Shown here: one piece after another, positions 7,105 through 10,901 of the stretch
Position numbering within the stretch: position 1 is the first letter of the stretch
Layout: each line of letters starts with the position of its first letter
Assembly (NCBI GenBank): GCA_937958075.1
Contig: CALFFB010000060.1
Location: forward strand, 1 to 10,901
DNA from: an uncultured Geobacteraceae bacterium
GTDB lineage: Bacteria; Desulfobacterota; Desulfuromonadia; Desulfuromonadales; Geopsychrobacteraceae
Direction: 5' to 3'
Length of the DNA: 10,901 nt
The notes under the pieces: generated by a model
Database searches by the model: none
What the model was told of the DNA's origin: nothing
What the model saw: only the letters and a program-made list of their open reading frames with translations
Made by a program: the position numbers and the translations under genes

Positions 7105-7138
7105 AAGCACTTGGCCGTTTCAGCCAGGTGCTTTTTTG
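7105..7138 (+). terminator. Rho-independent terminator after tRNA-Pro
   Basis: AGCACTTGGC (7106-7115) pairs with GCCAGGTGCT (7123-7132) through nine Watson-Crick pairs and one G-T pair around a 7-base loop. A run of six T residues follows directly (7132-7137). The position 9 bases after the tRNA CCA end fits termination of the tRNA transcript and isolates the restriction genes from it. Confidence 0.92.
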
Positions 7139-7234
7139 ATTTTGCTATGACGACCCGGTTAGCCATCTTTATTGACTATTATGCTTACAGTTTGCTCAAG
7201 TCGGAACAGAATGTAAGAGAGAGGGGAATCAGAG

Positions 7235-9613
7235 ATGACTCATAAACCTGATGGAGCTGGAGCAAGAGCCTGCTGGTTTGTCGGCTCGTCATTTTCCGGT
7301 ACAGAGGATCAAACACCGCGCTTTCTCAAAGAGGGGATCTGGGAAACCGATCACCTGGACGAAAAAGTCCTAGCCAAGGTGCGCTCGATCAAGCCCGGCG
7401 ATCGTATCGCCATTAAATCTGCCTACGTTCGCAAGAACACACTGCCGTTCGATAATCGTGGGCAGACCGTTTCCGTCATGGCGATCAAAGCCATCGGCAC
7501 TGTAACAGAAAACCTTGGAGATGGTCGCTCCTTGAAGGTTGACTGGAAATCCTTCGATCCTCCGCGTGAGTGGTACTTCTACACCCATCGAAGTACAGTA
7601 TGGAATCCGCTGTTGAGCCCAGCGCAAAATGAATTTGCAGAAGCGCTTATACGTTTTACTTTCGAAGATGAAGAGCAAGACATCGACTGGTTCCGTAATG
7701 CTCCTTATTGGCGTGAACGTTTCGGTGATAGATTCAACTGGACTCCTTTTTACGAGGCCATAGCTAACCAGCTCTTGACCTTCCGAAATCGCAGAGATGA
7801 ACTGGTTGCCGGGATTCATGCCATCGCTGAGAAAGTCGACTGTATGTCGATTCTCAATGACCAATTTGAGGAAAACATTCCAGGGGGCCCATTGTTAGAC
7901 ATTTGCCCCTTCACGACCATGGGTATATTCAATCGGGGCATCACCGACGCCAATCGTAAAATTATTGCAAGGGAACTTGCTAGTCTGCTTGGGGTTGCCG
8001 AGCCCGTTCCTGAGTCCTTTGAGGGAGTTCCTGTTCTCAATAATCAACGAACTTGGTTTTTTGGTTACAGCTACAGGCGTCAACCTAATGACATCGACGT
8101 GCTCTGGGAAATCTTTGCCCAGGCAATCACTTTTGCGGAATCAGGTGACTCGGAGAACCTCCCGGCATTTATCTCTGCCTACGACAATGCGACGCAATGT
8201 TGGGGTGTGGGATGGAACCTTACCATGGGGCTGTACTGGATCCGTCCCTGGAAATTTCTGCCTCTTGATAGTCAGTCCCTGCACTATATCAACAAGAAGC
8301 TCAACATTCAGATTGCTATGAACGGCCCCAAAGGACGCTGTAACGCCAACGATTACCTGGAAGCCATGGAAACCCTTGAGATGCGCTTCCAGGAGGACGC
8401 ATTTACTGTTCACTCATTTCCCGAACTTTCCCTTGCCGCTTGGCAGTACCGCCCTATAGAGATTGACGGCCCTAATTGGCGAAACAGTATGGTTCAAAAA
8501 ATCAAACAGATGTGCGAAGAGAAGGGGTCTTCAGAGTTCACGCGCAAAGAGTTTATGGCACGCTTTCTTGCTGAAATTGAAGAGGAATTTCCTAAAAATA
8601 ATACGATCGAATCGACTATCAACCGCCAATTTCAGGTATTGCGAGATGATGACCTGCTGGAATTCTCGTCACGCGGGGTTTATCGCTGGCTGGACAATAA
8701 TGATAAAGAGCGGCCAGTTGTTTCTCTAGAGTCCTATTGCATTGATGACATCATTTCAGAAGGATGTTTCATTGCTCGGGAAAAAATCGAAAAAATTCTG
8801 GAACGTCTACGCACCAAGAAAAACCTGATCCTTCAAGGGTCGCCGGGCACTGGTAAAACCTGGCTGGCCAAGCGTTTGGCTTTTGCCTTGATAGGGGAAC
8901 GGGCCGACGACAAGGTTCGCGCCGTCCAGTTTCACCCGAACCTGTCTTACGAGGATTTTATCCGGGGCTGGCGTCCGGCAGGTGAAGGAAAACTCACCCT
9001 CGTGGATGGGCCATTTATGGAGATGATCGAAATTTCTCGAAATGACGCCAGCTCGAAGTACGTCGTGGTTATCGAAGAGATCAATCGCGGCAATCCCGCC
9101 CAGATTTTCGGCGAGATGCTGACACTCCTTGAGGGCGATAAACGTACACCGAATGAAGCCCTGGAACTTTCCTACAAACGGGATGACGAACGCGTTTTCA
9201 TCCCGGGGAACCTCTATGTCATCGGTACCATGAACATTGCCGACCGCTCCCTTGCCTTGGTTGATCTGGCGTTGCGTCGCCGTTTTGCCTTTATCGACCT
9301 GGAGCCGACCCTTGGTAAGCCCTGGCATGATTGGGTTCAGTCAAAATGTGGCATCGATTCAGAAATCCTTGGCGAAATTGAGAAACGAATTCTTGCTCTA
9401 AACAGCGACATTACAGCCGATGCCGGTCTCGGCCCCCAATTTCAAGTAGGACACAGCTATGTTACGCCTCCCTTTGGTATCCCTATCAAGGATGCCCGGG
9501 AATGGTTTCGCCAAGTGGTGGATACGGAGATCGGGCCTCTGCTTGATGAATACTGGTTCGATGATCTGGAAAAATCCAGAAAGGCAAGAGAACGCTTGTT
9601 GGCAGGGTTCTGA
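7235..9613 (+). CDS. mcrB: McrB-family AAA+ motor subunit of a McrBC-type restriction system, with a large multi-part N-terminal region
   Basis: This 792-residue protein is the NTP-driven translocase and target-recognition subunit of modification-dependent restriction. The C-terminal motor has Walker A GSPGTGKT (535-542), Walker B VVVIEEINRGN (610-620), the McrB signature TMNIADRS (665-672) with sensor N667, and arginines 681-683 (RRR). The region before the motor is about 510 residues, against roughly 160-190 in E. coli McrB. Residues about 12-125 (CWFVGSSF, GDRIAIKSAYVRKN, GTVTENLGDG, EWYFYTHR) look like a PUA/EVE-type modified-base reader, by recall. Residues about 165-405 (FTTMGIFNRGITDANRK, VPVLNNQRTWFFGY) form a conserved block seen in long McrB homologues. 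Residues about 416-486 resemble a winged helix (FQVLRDDDLLEF, GVYRW). ATG 7235 has a purine-rich GAGAGGGGA upstream. mcrC starts 2 bases after the stop. GTP dependence and the target modification are not shown. Confidence 0.92.
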   Translation: MTHKPDGAGARACWFVGSSFSGTEDQTPRFLKEGIWETDHLDEKVLAKVRSIKPGDRIAIKSAYVRKNTLPFDNRGQTVSVMAIKAIGTVTENLGDGRSLKVDWKSFDPPREWYFYTHRSTVWNPLLSPAQNEFAEALIRFTFEDEEQDIDWFRNAPYWRERFGDRFNWTPFYEAIANQLLTFRNRRDELVAGIHAIAEKVDCMSILNDQFEENIPGGPLLDICPFTTMGIFNRGITDANRKIIARELASLLGVAEPVPESFEGVPVLNNQRTWFFGYSYRRQPNDIDVLWEIFAQAITFAESGDSENLPAFISAYDNATQCWGVGWNLTMGLYWIRPWKFLPLDSQSLHYINKKLNIQIAMNGPKGRCNANDYLEAMETLEMRFQEDAFTVHSFPELSLAAWQYRPIEIDGPNWRNSMVQKIKQMCEEKGSSEFTRKEFMARFLAEIEEEFPKNNTIESTINRQFQVLRDDDLLEFSSRGVYRWLDNNDKERPVVSLESYCIDDIISEGCFIAREKIEKILERLRTKKNLILQGSPGTGKTWLAKRLAFALIGERADDKVRAVQFHPNLSYEDFIRGWRPAGEGKLTLVDGPFMEMIEISRNDASSKYVVVIEEINRGNPAQIFGEMLTLLEGDKRTPNEALELSYKRDDERVFIPGNLYVIGTMNIADRSLALVDLALRRRFAFIDLEPTLGKPWHDWVQSKCGIDSEILGEIEKRILALNSDITADAGLGPQFQVGHSYVTPPFGIPIKDAREWFRQVVDTEIGPLLDEYWFDDLEKSRKARERLLAGF

Positions 9614-9615
9614 TC

Positions 9616-10731
9616 GTGTCTCTTGCCGCTGTCAAACTGACAGTTGACCGCCCGGAGGGGATTGGCCGGATCGGGCGCATACCGGTGCGCAACCTGTGGC
9701 TGCTCATGTTGTATGCCTCGGATCTGTTCAGGGATCTGGAAAAAGGTAAGCGCGCCGTAGAAGACAACCCTGATGATATTCCGGATCTGGTCGCGGAAAT
9801 GCTCTGCCGTCGTGTCGAACATCGTATTCAGCGCAATTTGAGCTATGGCTACCAATCGCGTGAGGAGGTTCTTGGCCGCGTGCGCGGACGCATCGACCTG
9901 TTGACCACGGAAAGGCATCGTTTGCTGGATCGCGGAAAGGTTGCTTGCCGGTTCGATGAATTGACAATTGATACTGCCCGAAACCGCTATGTACGGACGG
10001 CCCTGGAGGAAATCTCCAAAATAGTTGACCGTAGCAATACGCTGGCGCACCGATGCCGGTCATTGGCGGCAAGTTTGAGACGCATGGGGGTAACCGGGGA
10101 ACGTCCGCATCGTGGCGAAGTTTCCATCAACCGCTTCGGCAGGCATGATTTGGATGATCAGCCGATGGTTGCGGCAGCGCATCTGGCCTTCAATCTTGCC
10201 CTTCCCACGGAAACCGCAGGCGCAAAGCAATTGTCGTTGCCGGATAGAGAAATCAACTGGATACGCAAGCTTTACGAGAAAGGAATCGCCGGATTTTATG
10301 ATGTCGTGCTTTCCCAAGAAGGATGGTGCGTCTACGCCGGAAGAACAATTGGCTGGCAGATAGAGAAGAAAAGTCCAGGTATCGATAAAATCCTCCCCTC
10401 AATGCGAACCGACATCATCCTTGACCATCCGGAAACGGGGCGTCGCATCGTCATTGATACGAAGTTCAATGCTATTGTGACACCTGGCTGGTACCGGGAA
10501 GAAACTCTGCGCAGCGGGTATCTCTATCAGATTTACGCTTATTTGAGATCGCAGGAAGGCAACGGAGATCCCCTGGCTGAAAAGGCTACCGGATTACTTC
10601 TTCATCCTGCAGTGGGGGAGATGATGGACGAGGCTGCCGTAATCCAAAAGCATAAAATACAATTTGCTACTGTTGATCTGGCAGCAACTGCAAAGGAAAT
10701 CCGAAAGCAGCTTTTAACGATTTGCCATTGA
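9616..10731 (+). CDS. mcrC: McrC-family nuclease subunit of the McrBC-type restriction system
   Basis: This 371-residue protein is the endonuclease partner that binds the McrB ring, stimulates its NTPase and cuts DNA. The N-terminal half (IPVRNLWLLMLYASDL near residues 22-37, then GRVRGRIDL and CRFDELTIDTARNRYVRTAL) matches the McrC McrB-binding and linker region. The C-terminal half has the PD-(D/E)xK core: D266 in MRTDIIL and D281-T-K283 in IVIDTKF, followed by GYLYQIYAYL, the usual helix after the active site. All expected catalytic residues are present, so the gene looks intact. The length is close to E. coli McrC (about 348). The start is GTG 9616, 2 bases after the mcrB stop; no ATG lies before the conserved N-terminal motif, and the ribosome site is weak (CAGGG), which fits translational coupling to mcrB. 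Confidence 0.92.
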   Translation: MSLAAVKLTVDRPEGIGRIGRIPVRNLWLLMLYASDLFRDLEKGKRAVEDNPDDIPDLVAEMLCRRVEHRIQRNLSYGYQSREEVLGRVRGRIDLLTTERHRLLDRGKVACRFDELTIDTARNRYVRTALEEISKIVDRSNTLAHRCRSLAASLRRMGVTGERPHRGEVSINRFGRHDLDDQPMVAAAHLAFNLALPTETAGAKQLSLPDREINWIRKLYEKGIAGFYDVVLSQEGWCVYAGRTIGWQIEKKSPGIDKILPSMRTDIILDHPETGRRIVIDTKFNAIVTPGWYREETLRSGYLYQIYAYLRSQEGNGDPLAEKATGLLLHPAVGEMMDEAAVIQKHKIQFATVDLAATAKEIRKQLLTICH

Positions 10732-10901
10732 CTTCCCCCGAGGTCTGCCGGGTTGTCCTGGGCGGCCAGCATCAGCCAGAGCAGAGCGCACCAGGTCAGG
10801 AGATGACCAAGGGTGATTCTCTTTGCGCAGGGTGGCCGAGATTTTCTTGATGATGGTGCGGCGGTTGAGGTCTTGCATAGCGAACTGGTCGAAGAGTTCC
10901 C
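10732..10901. other. No identifiable gene in the last 170 bases; a weak minus-strand open frame enters it
   Basis: All three + frames are interrupted by stops. On the minus strand a frame is open from the window edge to a TAA at 10714-10716, giving about 62 residues (ELFDQFAMQDLNRRTIIKKI early, then a Pro/Gly/Arg-rich end) and overlapping the 3' end of mcrC by 18 bases. A second minus frame is also open and reads a hydrophobic stretch (HLLTWCALLWLMLAAQ). I recognise neither. They may be the tail of a convergent gene, a decayed mobile-element remnant or chance open frames in GC-rich DNA. No terminator hairpin for mcrC is obvious here. Confidence 0.3.

Noticed and set aside
7159..7194. Possible promoter for mcrBC (TTGACT near 7172, TATTAT near 7177)
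   Set aside because: The elements overlap one another, and neither has a partner hexamer at 16-18 bases spacing, so I cannot support a specific promoter.
1..10901. CRISPR array, retron, toxin-antitoxin or full insertion sequence
   Set aside because: No regularly spaced repeats, reverse transcriptase, small toxin/antitoxin gene pair or recognisable transposase frame is visible on either strand.

Overview
The window looks like a chromosomal segment from a GC-rich, anaerobic bacterium with bacterial-type genes throughout. The oxygen-sensitive indolepyruvate:ferredoxin oxidoreductase together with two PaaK-type CoA ligases and an ACT-domain protein is an arrangement I associate with Desulfuromonadales/Geobacter relatives. 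The taxon is inferred from gene content, not proven. All identifiable genes lie on the + strand.

Layout: (1) 1-1221 holds two phosphate-related genes: the 3' end of a probable Na+/phosphate cotransporter with a PhoU-like cytoplasmic tail, overlapping a short Ppx/GppA-type exopolyphosphatase. (2) 1347-6958 is an aryl-acid CoA cluster: iorA and iorB (2-oxoacid:ferredoxin oxidoreductase for arylpyruvates), then a 174-bp gap with a long imperfect inverted repeat, then paaK, a free-standing double-ACT protein, and a second, diverged paaK. Together these could turn aromatic amino acid transamination products into arylacetyl-CoA (IorAB) and interconvert arylacetyl-CoA and the free acid (PaaK). The ACT protein would be a plausible aromatic amino acid sensor. 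(3) 6972-7138 is a self-contained tRNA-Pro(GGG) transcription unit with a near-consensus sigma-70 promoter, GC-rich discriminator, encoded CCA end and a strong intrinsic terminator. (4) 7235-10731 is a two-gene McrBC-type modification-dependent restriction system. McrB carries an unusually large, multi-part N-terminal region ahead of its AAA+ motor, and McrC carries a PD-(D/E)xK nuclease site. (5) The last 170 bases hold no gene I can identify.

The tRNA/McrBC junction looks like the edge of an accessory (defence) region. It sits directly downstream of a tRNA gene, and the front two thirds of mcrB are visibly more A+T-rich than the metabolic cluster. The points most worth a second look are the structured iorB-paaK spacer, the paaK-ACT-paaK arrangement with divergent substrate-pocket residues, and the modular sensor region of McrB.
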